Assembly: GCA_046540835.1 (NCBI GenBank)
Contig: JBKHEL010000002.1
Coordinates: 1 to 64,000, forward strand
DNA from: Coraliomargarita_B sp046540835
GTDB lineage: Bacteria; Verrucomicrobiota; Verrucomicrobiia; Opitutales; Coraliomargaritaceae
DNA length: 64,000 nucleotides
Reading direction: 5' to 3'
Numbering within the stretch: position 1 is the stretch's first letter; each line of letters starts with the position of its first letter. The notes below the pieces were generated by a model that was given only the letters and a program-made list of their open reading frames with translations, was not told the DNA's origin and searched no databases. This document shows positions 36,658 to 46,522 of the stretch, piece after piece. The position numbers and the translations under genes are program-made.

Positions 36658-36691
36658 AAATGAATAAGCCTCCCCCGGGGCTTATTCATTT
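36658..36691 (-). terminator. Hairpin at the prfC stop codon, possible terminator
   Basis: A perfect 13-bp inverted repeat: AAATGAATAAGCC (36658-36670) and GGCTTATTCATTT (36679-36691) around TCCCCCGG. The prfC stop codon (36684-36682) lies inside the 36679-36691 arm, the minus-strand 5' arm. On the minus strand no T-run follows, so termination strength is uncertain, but the length and perfection of the stem make it notable. Confidence 0.45.
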
Positions 36692-38286
36692 GAGAATTCG
36701 GGCGGGGTGGTGTGCAGTTTGATGTCGCTGTGCTCGCGGTGGAAGTAGTCGAGGTTCCAGGTTGACTCGAAGAGGATGCAGGGGCGGTCGAGGTCGTCTT
36801 TGACGCGGGTGGCACCGGAGAGGTAGCCGCTGAGTGCGGGATGCTGAAGTGAGGCGGGGTCGATCCAGCGGGTGATGGTCCAGGGGGCTTTTTCCATGCG
36901 CGATGTCGCGCCGTATTCGGCTTCCAGGCGGTAGCGGACGACGTCGAACTGGAGTTGACCGACGGCACCGATCAAGGGGATGCGCTGGTCGGCGTGGAGC
37001 GGGTAGAAGCGCTGGATGACCTTTTCCTGGAGCAGTTGCTGGAGGCCTTTATTGAAGCGCTTGTAGGTTTTTGTATCGGTGTGGTGGAGATAGACAAAAC
37101 ACTCGGGGGCGAAGCGGGGGATGGCGTTGTAGGTGATATCGTCTGTCTCGGTCAGGGTATCGCCGATTTCGAGATCGGCTTGTCCGGTGACGCCGAGGAT
37201 GTCGCCGGGCCAGGCCTCGTCGCCTGTTTCTCGCTCGCGTCCGAAGACCTGGTGGGTGTGTGAGAGGCGAAGCGTTCTGCCGGTGCGGGCGAGGCGGACG
37301 CGCAGGTCGCGGTGGAAGCGCCCGGAGCAGATGCGCAGGAAGGCCAGGCGGTCGCGGTGGTTGGGGTCCATGTTGGCCTGGATCTTGAAGACGAAGGCGG
37401 AAAAGTCCGCGCGCCCGGGCTCGACGAGTTGGTCGCCCGCTTTTCGGGATTGTGGGGCGGCTGAATGTTGGAGCAGGCCGTCGAGCAGTAACTGGACGCC
37501 GAAGTTGTTGATTGCGCTGCCGAAAAACACGGGCGTCAGGGTCCCGTCCGCGACAGCTTCGTGGTCAAGGCAGCTGCCGGCAGCTTCGAGGAGTTCGTCG
37601 GTCTCAGCGAGTTGCTCGAGGATACTTGAGGGGACGGCTTCGCGGACAGCGGGGTCGTCGAGCCCCCCGATCGAGACGGGAGCGCGGTAGCGCCCGCCGG
37701 TGACACGTTCGAAGCGGTGGAGCGCCCCGCGTTCGCGATCGAGGATACCGACAAAATCCGCACCATCGCCGATCGGCAGGTTGGCGGCGAAGGTCCGCAG
37801 TCCCAGGCGGGACTCGATTTCGTCGAGCAGTTCGAGGGGCTCTTTGCCCGGGCGGTCACATTTGTTGATAAAGGTGATGATAGGGATGCCCCGGTTCCGG
37901 CAGACCTCAAAGAGTTTGAGGGTCTGGTCTTCGATGCCCTTGGCTGCGTCGAGGACCATGATCGCGGAATCGACCGCCATGAGCACCCGGTAGGTGTCTT
38001 CGGAGAAGTCGCGGTGACCTGGCGTATCGAGAATATTGATGCAGTAGCCTTCGTAATCAAAGCGCATGACGGCTGAGGAGACCGAGATGCCGCGCTTTTT
38101 CTCCAGTTCGAGCCAGTCGGAAGAGGTATCCTGCGCGTTTTTACGGCTTCGCACGCCTCCGGCCTGTTCTTTGGCGCCGCCGTAGAGGAGTAACTTTTCG
38201 GTAAGTGTGGTCTTGCCCGCGTCCGGATGGGAGATGATGGCGAGGGTGCGCCGCCGGGCGCACTCCTGTTGTATTTGTTTTGTCAT
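36682..38286 (-). CDS. prfC: Peptide chain release factor 3
   Basis: Translational GTPase that recycles RF1/RF2 after termination. The 534 residues have G1 SHPDAGKTTLTEKLL, G3 DTPGH (NILDTPGHRDFSEDTYR), G4 NKCD and the RF3-specific GGVRSRKNAQDTSSDWLELEKKRGIS. Domains after the G domain match the EF-G family beta-barrel with TDQ-like features (MDPNHRDRLAFLRICSG and IGAVGQLQFDVVRYRLEAEYG). ATG 38286 is chosen because sequence before it (to 38322) is not family-like. Confidence 0.96.
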   Translation of the reverse strand: MTKQIQQECARRRTLAIISHPDAGKTTLTEKLLLYGGAKEQAGGVRSRKNAQDTSSDWLELEKKRGISVSSAVMRFDYEGYCINILDTPGHRDFSEDTYRVLMAVDSAIMVLDAAKGIEDQTLKLFEVCRNRGIPIITFINKCDRPGKEPLELLDEIESRLGLRTFAANLPIGDGADFVGILDRERGALHRFERVTGGRYRAPVSIGGLDDPAVREAVPSSILEQLAETDELLEAAGSCLDHEAVADGTLTPVFFGSAINNFGVQLLLDGLLQHSAAPQSRKAGDQLVEPGRADFSAFVFKIQANMDPNHRDRLAFLRICSGRFHRDLRVRLARTGRTLRLSHTHQVFGRERETGDEAWPGDILGVTGQADLEIGDTLTETDDITYNAIPRFAPECFVYLHHTDTKTYKRFNKGLQQLLQEKVIQRFYPLHADQRIPLIGAVGQLQFDVVRYRLEAEYGATSRMEKAPWTITRWIDPASLQHPALSGYLSGATRVKDDLDRPCILFESTWNLDYFHREHSDIKLHTTPPEFSNE

Positions 38287-38647
38287 TAGCGGCAGACTCG
38301 AAGTCATGCGCGGGATCAGCAAGCACTTTTAAGTCGCGATGGCAGCGTGCGGGGGGTGCAGAGAGATTCATTTGCCGCGGCCAGTTGGCTGATCGTCGAG
38401 TTCTTCGAATCTAATTCCTCGGTGAGGTGCTTCGGTTCACGACGTTTTGTTAAGGATTGGTTTAAACAAAAGCTTAGCAAAGTTGAGTTCCGGGAGTCTT
38501 GACGCTTGACCGCCGGTCAATCTCCGCCCCTTATCCGCAGCTTTTTTGAACTCGGCACCTGAGGCTGGCTGACAAAGCAGCCGGTTCCTGCGATGGCCCG
38601 GTCCCACTACTATACCCGCTGCCATTTTGAGGGAGGCTTTAATACCC
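38287..38647. other. Intergenic region between prfC and the SulP chimera
   Basis: About 361 bp without a gene. It carries the perfect palindrome TTGACCGCCGGTCAA (see the separate entry at 38506-38520) and AT-rich runs such as TTAAACAAAAGC. No open reading frame with coding character is seen. It would serve both divergent promoters. Confidence 0.5.
38506..38520. promoter_or_regulatory. Palindromic operator candidate
   Basis: TTGACCGCCGGTCAA is a 15-bp palindrome with 7-bp arms and a single central base. Its TTGACC arms resemble the operators of TetR-family repressors such as RutR (TTGACCA-N2-TGGTCAA), though the spacing is not identical. It lies in the divergent region between prfC and the SulP chimera. 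No TetR gene is present in the window, so this is an inference. Confidence 0.4.
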
Positions 38648-39835
38648 ATGACCAAAACCAAGTATTTTAACGAATGGTTCGGCAATTCGCGTCGGGACAT
38701 CATTGCGGGTGCCGTGGTGGCGCTTGCGCTTATTCCGGAGGCGATCGCGTTCTCCATCATCGCGGGGGTTGCCCCGCAGGTCGGTCTCTATGCGTCCTTT
38801 TGCATGGCGATTTTGATTTTTATGGCGCAGCTCCCTGAGTTTAGCGGTCAGGGGTGGATGATGTATGCCATGGTCGCGGCCGGTTTGGTGATCATTTACG
38901 GCTTTCCCCAGCTGACGACATCGGTTCCTTCGCCGCTTGTCTGCATCGTGGCGCTGACGGGTGTTTCCATGGTGTTCGGGCTGGACGGGCTCTTGACGAT
39001 TGGGGACAAGGGCGAGCTGCCGACCACGCTGCCGGTGTTTTTGCTGCCGGACATTCCTCTGAACTTTGAGACGCTGGCGATCATTCTGCCTTACTCGATT
39101 CCACTGGCCGTTGTGGGGCTTCTTGAGTCGCTGATGACCGCGACCATCGTGGACGATTTGACGGACACGCCAAGTGACAAGAACCGGGAGTGCTCCGGGC
39201 AGGGGATCGCGCAGAAACGCGGGCAGGCGATTCTGGATGATGCGGAGGCGCGCTTGCGCGAATCAGGCCTTGAGCGGATTCGCACGGAGCAGCGCCACGA
39301 GCGGTTGAGTGACTCCATCGCCGAATACGAAAAAGACGCCGATCTGATCATTTTGGGCAAGCGGGGGAACCACGCAGACTTCTCCAGAGGGCATCTGGGG
39401 AGTAATCTGGAGCGGGTGATCCGCATTTGCAAACATCCGGTGCTCGTGGCTTCGTCGGCGGTCTGGCCGATGGAGCGTTTCGTCCTCGCTTACGATAGTG
39501 GGCCGAGTGCTGAAAAGGCGGTCGATTATCTCGTCTCGCAACCGCTCTTGAAGGGGCTTGAGTGCCACTTGCTCTGTGTTGGCAAGAGCGGTTCGAAGCA
39601 CGAACAATCCCTGCGCCGGGCCGAGCAAAAGTTGAGCGCAGCCGGCTATGAGGTCGAGGCGGATTTGCGCCCGGGTGATGCAGACGAAGTGATTGGCGAG
39701 GCGATCAACCGGGACGGTGCGGATTTGCTGGTGATGGGTGCTTTCGGGCACTCGCGGATCCGGCAAATGATCGTGGGGAGCACGACGGCCGCGATGATTC
39801 GCGGGACGAAGCGGCCGGTTCTACTTTTTCGCTAG
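38648..39835 (+). pseudogene. SulP anion transporter fused to a universal stress protein, with two internal deletions
   Basis: A 395-residue chimera. Residues 1 to about 53 match the SulP N-terminus (FNEWFGNSRRDIIAGAVVAL, LIPEAIAFSIIAGVAP, VGLYASFC). The sequence then jumps to ILIFMAQLPE, which in intact family members comes about 70 residues later. The SulP part runs to DDLTDTPSDKNRECSGQGIA (about residue 188) and stops. The remaining SulP core and STAS domain are missing, and the frame continues into the middle of a tandem universal stress protein (EKDADLIILGKRGN, HPVLVASS, second domain ERFVLAYDSG and GAFGHSRIRQMIVGSTT). Two independent in-frame deletions therefore seem to have fused two formerly adjacent genes. 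Transport is very unlikely; USP-domain function may remain. Confidence 0.72.
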
Positions 39836-40013
39836 CGTTCTGGGCCGACCCGGTCAGGCATGGTTTCTCTCGTTGGAGTATCGGGCGAAGCTGCTCAACT
39901 GTGAAGTGGCAAAGCTCGTTTTCGGCGAGTTGAAGTGTGGTTGCATGTGGAGCGGATCGGTCGCGGATCGGATTTTGTTGAAAAGATGTGCTTTGGCCAC
40001 ACTGTTTGAGGCG

Positions 40014-41363
40014 ATGGACACTTCGGAGACAAAAACTTCAGCCAGTATCGTCGAAGGTCCTGAATGGCTCGAGTTGCTTCGAGAGCAGCATCCTCACGAC
40101 ATCGCAGTCGAGTTGCGTGATCTTCCGATTAAGAAAATCCGGGCGGTGCTGCGGCAGCTACCGGATACACTGGTCTCGGAGGTCATCCTTGAACTGCCGC
40201 CGCACACGCAAGTGCTGCTGCTTGAATCCATGCGGGTCTCGCGGCTTTCCGGTATTCTCGAAGAGATGTTCAGTGATGATGTGGCGGATTTGCTGGGGCA
40301 GATTTCGACGGATCGGCTGGAGAAGATTATGGAGCAGTTGCCCCCCGGCGATGCCCGGGAGATCTCGGACCTCCTCAAATACGAGGAGGATACGGCGGGT
40401 GGCATCATGCAGACCGAGGTGATCCATGTCCTCGAGGATCTGACGATTGCCGAGACCATCGAGCGGCTCCGGGGGATGGAGCATTTGACCGAGTCCGACG
40501 GCTATTTCTACGTCTACGTCACTGATACGAGCGAGCGGTTGCGTGGCGTTTTGCGTATCCGGGACCTGCTCTTCAGCAGGCCGGAGCGCCAGGTGCGCGA
40601 TATCATGATCCGCGAGGTGCGCGCGGTCTCCGTGCACGCTGACCAGGAGGAGATTGCGCGGATGTTCAAGCACTACGGGTTTTCGGTGGTGCCGGTCGTA
40701 GATGATTTTCAGCGGCTGCGCGGGTTGGTGACGAGTGATGACGTGATGGACGTCATGGAAGAAGAGGCGACAGAGGACATGCAGCGGATGATTGGTTTGT
40801 CCGGTGAGGAGAGCACGGCGACGCCCTGGCAGGAGTCGGTGCGGAAGCGTTTGCCCTGGCTCTACGTGAATTTGGTCACTGCATTTTTGGCGGGTTCGGT
40901 GGTAGCGATTTTTGAGAGCACCATTGCCCAGTATGCGGTGCTCGCGGTCTTTCTGCCGATCATTGCGGGGCAGGGGGGCAATGCCGGCACACAGGTGTTG
41001 ACGATCGTCGTGCGGTCCCTGGCACTTGGGGATGTGCCTGACAAGGGGCAGCGGGCGATTCTGGTCAAGGAGTTGATTGTCGGGGTGCTCAACGGGCTGG
41101 CGATCGGCATCGTCGTGGGGCTCATTGCATTGCTCTGGAAGCAAAATATCGCGCTTGGCGTGGTTGTCTTTGTGGCGATGCTGCTCAATATGGTCGCGGC
41201 GGGTCTCGCCGGGGTGATCATACCCTTCGGTTTGAAGACGCTGCGGATCGACCCCGCGCTGGCTTCGGCGATCATGCTCACGACGGTGACCGACGTGGTT
41301 GGATTTTTTCTTTTCCTCGGGTTTGCGGCCCTGGCTCTGGCGTTGTTTCCTCTGCCGCTTTGA
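40014..41363 (+). CDS. mgtE: Magnesium transporter MgtE
   Basis: A 449-residue Mg2+ channel/transporter. It has the N-terminal superhelical domain (about 1-125, with HDIAVELRDLPI), the CBS-domain pair (about 130-250, with VREVRAVSVHADQEEIARMF-like sequence at IREVRAVSVHADQEEI), and five C-terminal membrane helices beginning RKRLPWLYVNLVTAFLA with the MgtE signature FLPIIAGQGGNAGTQ. ATG 40014 is preferred over an upstream in-frame codon at 39873, whose extra 47 residues are not family-like. No Mg-sensing riboswitch was recognised in the 178-bp upstream gap. Confidence 0.94.
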   Translation: MDTSETKTSASIVEGPEWLELLREQHPHDIAVELRDLPIKKIRAVLRQLPDTLVSEVILELPPHTQVLLLESMRVSRLSGILEEMFSDDVADLLGQISTDRLEKIMEQLPPGDAREISDLLKYEEDTAGGIMQTEVIHVLEDLTIAETIERLRGMEHLTESDGYFYVYVTDTSERLRGVLRIRDLLFSRPERQVRDIMIREVRAVSVHADQEEIARMFKHYGFSVVPVVDDFQRLRGLVTSDDVMDVMEEEATEDMQRMIGLSGEESTATPWQESVRKRLPWLYVNLVTAFLAGSVVAIFESTIAQYAVLAVFLPIIAGQGGNAGTQVLTIVVRSLALGDVPDKGQRAILVKELIVGVLNGLAIGIVVGLIALLWKQNIALGVVVFVAMLLNMVAAGLAGVIIPFGLKTLRIDPALASAIMLTTVTDVVGFFLFLGFAALALALFPLPL

Positions 41364-41379
41364 TTGAATCTTTTGAAGG

Positions 41380-43104
41380 CTATTCTGCGTTCTCCAGTTC
41401 GGCGAAGCGCATGACTTCCTCGAAGGTGGTGGTGCCTTTTTTAATGTGCTCCCAGCCGCTCTGCATGAGGGTCCGCATATCCTGTTGGACGGCAGTTTGG
41501 CGGATGAGGCGGGCGGAGTCGCGCTTGACGACGTGCTCGTGGATTTCGTCGGTCACGCGGAGGATTTCAAAGAGGCCGACGCGCCCGCGGAAGCCGAGGC
41601 TGCGGCAGCGCTCGCAGCCGACAGCTTCTTTGGCCAGGTGTGCGTGTGCGGCCTCGGCAGAGTCGATACGCATCGTGGCCAGAAAGGTGGCGATTTGCCG
41701 GTCGCTGTAGCTGGCGGGCCGTGCACAATTGGGGCAGAGTCGGCGTACGAGCCGCTGAGCGATGATCATTTCGACGGAGGATGCGATGAGAAAGGGCTCG
41801 ATCTCCATGTCGACCAATCGGGTCAGAGCGCCCGGGGCATCGTTCGTGTGGAGGGTGCTGAGCACGAGGTGGCCGGTGAGTGATGCCCGGATCGCGATGT
41901 CAGCGGTCTCGCGGTCGCGGATCTCGCCAACCATGATGACGTCCGGGTCCTGTCGCAGCACGGCGCGCAGGGATTGTGCGAAGGTGAGGCCGATCTCGGG
42001 GTGGACCTGTGTCTGGTTAACGCCCGGCACTTCGTATTCGACCGGGTCTTCGACGGTGATGATGCGGCGTTCCGGGCGGTTGATCAGCCGGATGAAGGCG
42101 GTGAGCGAGGTTGATTTCCCCGAGCCGGTGGGACCGGTAACGAGGATAATCCCGTGGGGCGTGGCAAGTGTCTGACTGACCCGGCGCTCTTCGTCTGCTG
42201 CCAAACCGAGGTCCCGCATGGAAAGGGGGGAGGATTTCTGATTGAGCAGGCGCAGCGATACGCTCTCTCCATACATGGTGGGGAAGGTGGAGATTCGGAT
42301 GTCGAGCTCGTTATTGCCCGAGCCGAAGGAGATGCGCCCGTCCTGGGGCCGGCGTTTTTCCGAGATGTTGAGCTTCGCCATGATCTTGAGCCTGGAGATG
42401 ATGGCACCCTGAAAGCGGATCAAATTCTCCGGGACACGTATGGGCACCAGTTCACCGTCGATCCGGTAGCGGATCTGCAGTTCGTCGCGGTGGGGCTCAA
42501 AGTGGATATCGGTCGCGCGGTCGCTGAGCGCTTTGGTCACGACTTCGTTGACGAAGCGGATGACGGCGGCGTTCTCGTCCTCTTCGTTTTCACCCTTATT
42601 GTCTTCGGTGTCTGCGATATCGGTGACCAGTTCAGACTCATCGAGGCTGCCGGAACCGACACCGAAGTGCTCGGTGATGGTCTCGCTGACTTTTTCCGGA
42701 TCACTCAAATGCCATTCCGGCAGTCGACCGCAGGTTGCGTAGATCCAGCGATCCATTTTTTCGTCTGGTGGCCAGAGCGTGACCAGTGGGATGGGAGTGG
42801 TTGGCAGTGCGGCGGCTTCAGGGGGACTGTCGCTATCAGCGCTTTCTTTATCAGCCGTTTGCACGGGCACGCATTGATATTCGTGGATCAATCGCAGGGG
42901 GAGGGTTGCGGTGGGATTTTCGATCAGTTCGATTCGGTCGATGATCGGCAGGCTTGTGCGCTCGGCGATTTCGAGAAGCAGGTCCTTGTTCGAGAGCTGC
43001 CGGAAAGAGGCGAGCAGTCCGAGCTTTTCCGAGAGCGGGGCCTGCTCGACCATAAGGCGCTGCTCATCGTCGATGCGGTGGTAAAGTTGGCTGTTGGTGA
43101 TCAT
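41380..43104 (-). CDS. GspE/PilB-type secretion or pilus assembly ATPase
   Basis: A 574-residue hexameric ATPase that powers type II secretion or type IV pilus extension. It has an N-terminal MshEN/GspE-II-like domain, a long acidic linker (about 155-180), then the ATPase core: Walker A TGPTGSGKST, Asp box ITVEDPVEYEV, Walker B VIMVGEIRDRETAD and the His box LVLSTLHTNDAPGALTRL. A zinc-binding CxxC pair is present (LCPNCARP, GCERCRSLGF), as in many GspE/PilB proteins. ATG 43104 is chosen; a TTG at 43116 is weaker. The matching GspF-like protein is at 26165-27124. Confidence 0.92.
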   Translation of the reverse strand: MITNSQLYHRIDDEQRLMVEQAPLSEKLGLLASFRQLSNKDLLLEIAERTSLPIIDRIELIENPTATLPLRLIHEYQCVPVQTADKESADSDSPPEAAALPTTPIPLVTLWPPDEKMDRWIYATCGRLPEWHLSDPEKVSETITEHFGVGSGSLDESELVTDIADTEDNKGENEEDENAAVIRFVNEVVTKALSDRATDIHFEPHRDELQIRYRIDGELVPIRVPENLIRFQGAIISRLKIMAKLNISEKRRPQDGRISFGSGNNELDIRISTFPTMYGESVSLRLLNQKSSPLSMRDLGLAADEERRVSQTLATPHGIILVTGPTGSGKSTSLTAFIRLINRPERRIITVEDPVEYEVPGVNQTQVHPEIGLTFAQSLRAVLRQDPDVIMVGEIRDRETADIAIRASLTGHLVLSTLHTNDAPGALTRLVDMEIEPFLIASSVEMIIAQRLVRRLCPNCARPASYSDRQIATFLATMRIDSAEAAHAHLAKEAVGCERCRSLGFRGRVGLFEILRVTDEIHEHVVKRDSARLIRQTAVQQDMRTLMQSGWEHIKKGTTTFEEVMRFAELENAE

Positions 43105-43143
43105 GAGGTGTGGCAAAAAACTGATGCACTGGATGCACGGGTA

Positions 43144-43527
43144 TTACTCCCAATAATCCTCTCCATAGTCGAAGAAAATCTCTTCGCCCGGCTGAATATC
43201 CCGGAGCGCTTCAAAGCGAGCGGTCTTCCAGCGACTGGAGACAACAAGAAAGGCATTGGGTTCGTCGCTGTGATTGATAAAGCGCGTATAGTTGGCTTTG
43301 GGGCCTTCACCGACAATAATATGTGTGCGGCAAACCCAGAGCACATAGGCGGAAAAAGGACGATCCGGATCGTAGAACTCTTTTTCCCCGATTATTTCGC
43401 CTGTATAGTAGCCGATTGTGTCTTCCTGTGCGATGGAAACTTTGGTGAAAAGGCCGCGGCCGGCACCCTCGATGGTCGAGGGGCGGACATCAAAGTCGGC
43501 TTCGGTCCAGATTCTTTTCTTTGGCAT
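43144..43527 (-). CDS. Small SET-domain protein
   Basis: A 127-residue protein consisting almost entirely of a SET domain. Recognisable are VRPSTIEGAGRGLFTK at the start, the catalytic/SAM-binding RFINHSDEPNAFL (NHS) and EEIFFDYGEDYW at the end. SET proteins methylate lysines; eukaryotic members act on histones, while bacterial ones of this size are poorly characterised and mostly of unknown target. It lies between mutY and the GspE-type gene on the same strand. A cysteine-rich post-SET region is absent, as expected for a bacterial member. Confidence 0.88.
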   Translation of the reverse strand: MPKKRIWTEADFDVRPSTIEGAGRGLFTKVSIAQEDTIGYYTGEIIGEKEFYDPDRPFSAYVLWVCRTHIIVGEGPKANYTRFINHSDEPNAFLVVSSRWKTARFEALRDIQPGEEIFFDYGEDYWE

Positions 43528-43556
43528 ATGGTGGGAACTGAATCATTTTATCCAGA

Positions 43557-44594
<1,038 letters not shown>

Positions 44595-44692
44595 GATGGG
44601 TGAGGAGCCGGGGGGCTCCCGGGGGATTTCAGCATAATTTTCGTGGGGCACATGCGCTTTGTCGCTGACAGTGGAGTGGGATTGTTGCAAAG

Positions 44693-44698
44693 AAGGAG
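44693..44698 (+). promoter_or_regulatory. Strong ribosome binding site fixing the rnhC start
   Basis: AAGGAG is 7 bp before the ATG at 44706 and identifies this codon, rather than the in-frame ATG-like positions upstream (from 44643), as the start of the RNase HIII gene. Most genes in the window lack such a clear Shine-Dalgarno sequence. Confidence 0.8.
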
Positions 44699-44705
44699 TA
44701 AAGAT

Positions 44706-45698
44706 ATGGCAACGAAGAAGAAAAAACAGCCCTTGGCGGATGAAGGTCCAAAAGTACGGACGATGTATACGATCCAGCTCGACGAAGCGCAGATGGATCG
44801 CCTCGCAGACTATCTTGAGGCAGGGCATCAGGGGCCCTGGACTCACTATGATGTGGCCTATTCGCTTTTTGCATTCAAGGGCGAAAAGGTGAATGTAGTC
44901 GGATATCAGAGTGGAAAACTGGTCGTCTCCGGCAAGCGGACCGAAGAATTTGTGCAAAACATTCTCGAGGCGGAGATCACCGGAGATCCCCGTCTCGGCT
45001 ATGATGAGGTGCACCACCCCGAGTGGTTTGAATTGCATGCCGGGTGTGATGAGAGCGGAAAAGGGGATTTATTCGGCCCCTTGGTTACCGCCTGTGTGAT
45101 CGCGGATGGCGACATGGTGCGGCAATGGATCGCGCTCGGCGTAGCCGATAGCAAGAAACTGACGGACGGGAGCATCCTTAAGCTCGACAAAGCGATTCGC
45201 CAGACAGAGGGGGTGGTCATCAGGACTGCATTTGCGCGGATGCCGAAATACAATCAACTCTACGCCAAATTTGACAAGAACCTGAATAAACTGTTGGCCT
45301 GGTATCACAGCAAATCGCTGACGCAGGCGCTCGACGAGCGTCCGGCACCCTGGGGGCTGCTCGATCAGTTTACCAAGCAAAAGCTGGTCGATGCCTACGT
45401 GAAGGACCGCAAGGAGTTTAAACTGATCAGCCGGACCAAAGCCGAGTCGGACCCGGTCGTGGCAGCGGCCTCCATAGTCGCCCGAGCGGTTTACGTGCGC
45501 GAGATGAAGCGCCTCTCCGATGAGGCAGGGGAAACTCTGGTGAAAGGGGCGGGGGCCAAAGTGCTGGAGCAGGCAAAAAAAATCGTTGAAAAGAAAGGCC
45601 CCGAAGCTTTGGGGAATTTTGCAAAAATGCATTTTAAGACGGCCTACGAGGCTCAGGGCCTCAAGCCTCCACCCAAACCGCCCTGGGCAAAATATTAA
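44706..45698 (+). CDS. rnhC: Ribonuclease HIII
   Basis: Degrades the RNA strand of RNA-DNA hybrids. The 330 residues have the N-terminal TBP-like substrate-binding domain (about 1-110, with YTIQLDEAQMDRLADYLE) that defines HIII, then the RNase H fold with GCDESGKGDLFGPLV carrying the first Asp and the Glu, ADSKKLTD, and SDPVVAAASIVAR. The C-terminal GNFAKMHFKT matches HIII. The RNase HII gene follows after 82 bp on the same strand. The combination of HIII with HII is known in Firmicutes and some other groups. Confidence 0.94.
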   Translation: MATKKKKQPLADEGPKVRTMYTIQLDEAQMDRLADYLEAGHQGPWTHYDVAYSLFAFKGEKVNVVGYQSGKLVVSGKRTEEFVQNILEAEITGDPRLGYDEVHHPEWFELHAGCDESGKGDLFGPLVTACVIADGDMVRQWIALGVADSKKLTDGSILKLDKAIRQTEGVVIRTAFARMPKYNQLYAKFDKNLNKLLAWYHSKSLTQALDERPAPWGLLDQFTKQKLVDAYVKDRKEFKLISRTKAESDPVVAAASIVARAVYVREMKRLSDEAGETLVKGAGAKVLEQAKKIVEKKGPEALGNFAKMHFKTAYEAQGLKPPPKPPWAKY

Positions 45699-45780
45699 AG
45701 CAAGCGTTACAGCGGAACCGCCCGGCTGGCCATGTCTGCCTTCCATCTGCGGGATGCGGGCTGAGCATCTGAAGACTGCA

Positions 45781-46485
45781 ATGAATTTAAATCCCCTCCA
45801 GGCTCACGATGCCCACTGCCTCAAAGAAAGCAGCTATCTGGTTGGAGTCGACGAGGCCGGTCGGGGTGCGCTCGCCGGGCCCGTCGTCGCCAGTGCTTGC
45901 CTGATCGCGCGGGAATTTTTCAGTTCGGAATCGGTTCTGAGGGGTTCTGCCAGGATCAACGATTCGAAGCAACTCACCGCTGCCGACCGCGAAACCCAGC
46001 TTCTCTGCATTGAGAATTTGCGTGCAAAAGGATGGATCGATCTTGCCGTGGCCGAGGCCTCGGTTGCCGAAATTGCGGACCTGAATATTCTCGGGGCGAC
46101 ACGCCTGGCCATGCAGCGTGCGCTCTTGCAGCTTTCGGAGCGGGCTCGGGGGTGGACTCTCCCCGCAGCGGAAGCCTCTGGTCCTCTTTTCCAGCAGCAG
46201 CCCGCAGTTGTTCGCTGTTTGGTGGACGGGCGTCCGCTTCGACCTTTTCCCTTCCTGCACGAGGGGCTTGTGAAAGGCGACAGCCGCTCGCTTGCCATTG
46301 CCATGGCCAGCATCGCAGCCAAGGTCCACCGGGACCGTAAAATGACCCGCCTGGCAGACCAGTTCAGCGGATACGGATTTCACCAACATAAGGGCTACGG
46401 GACAAAAGCCCACCGCGAGGCGATCCGTCATTTGGGACCGAGTCCGATCCACCGAACCCTGTTTCTGCGAAAAATTTTGAACTGA
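45781..46485 (+). CDS. rnhB: Ribonuclease HII
   Basis: Removes single ribonucleotides and RNA primers from DNA. The 234 residues have the opening YLVGVDEAGRGALAGPVVA with the catalytic Asp and Glu, INDSKQLTAADRE, the second catalytic region VRCLVDGRPLRPF, and SLAIAMASIAAKVHRDRKM and the terminal YGFHQHKGYGTKAH. ATG 45781 is preferred; an ATG nine codons upstream (45754) is possible. It completes the pair with rnhC and lies immediately before the tRNA-Thr/tuf block. Confidence 0.96.
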   Translation: MNLNPLQAHDAHCLKESSYLVGVDEAGRGALAGPVVASACLIAREFFSSESVLRGSARINDSKQLTAADRETQLLCIENLRAKGWIDLAVAEASVAEIADLNILGATRLAMQRALLQLSERARGWTLPAAEASGPLFQQQPAVVRCLVDGRPLRPFPFLHEGLVKGDSRSLAIAMASIAAKVHRDRKMTRLADQFSGYGFHQHKGYGTKAHREAIRHLGPSPIHRTLFLRKILN

Positions 46486-46522
46486 GGCGCTTATTTTTTC
46501 GAAATAAGTGTTGACTGGACTG

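Noticed and set aside
39836..40013. Possible Mg-responsive (M-box or ykoK) riboswitch upstream of mgtE
   Set aside because: The 178-bp region shows no recognisable multi-stem M-box arrangement or terminator; only the gene's identity suggested it.
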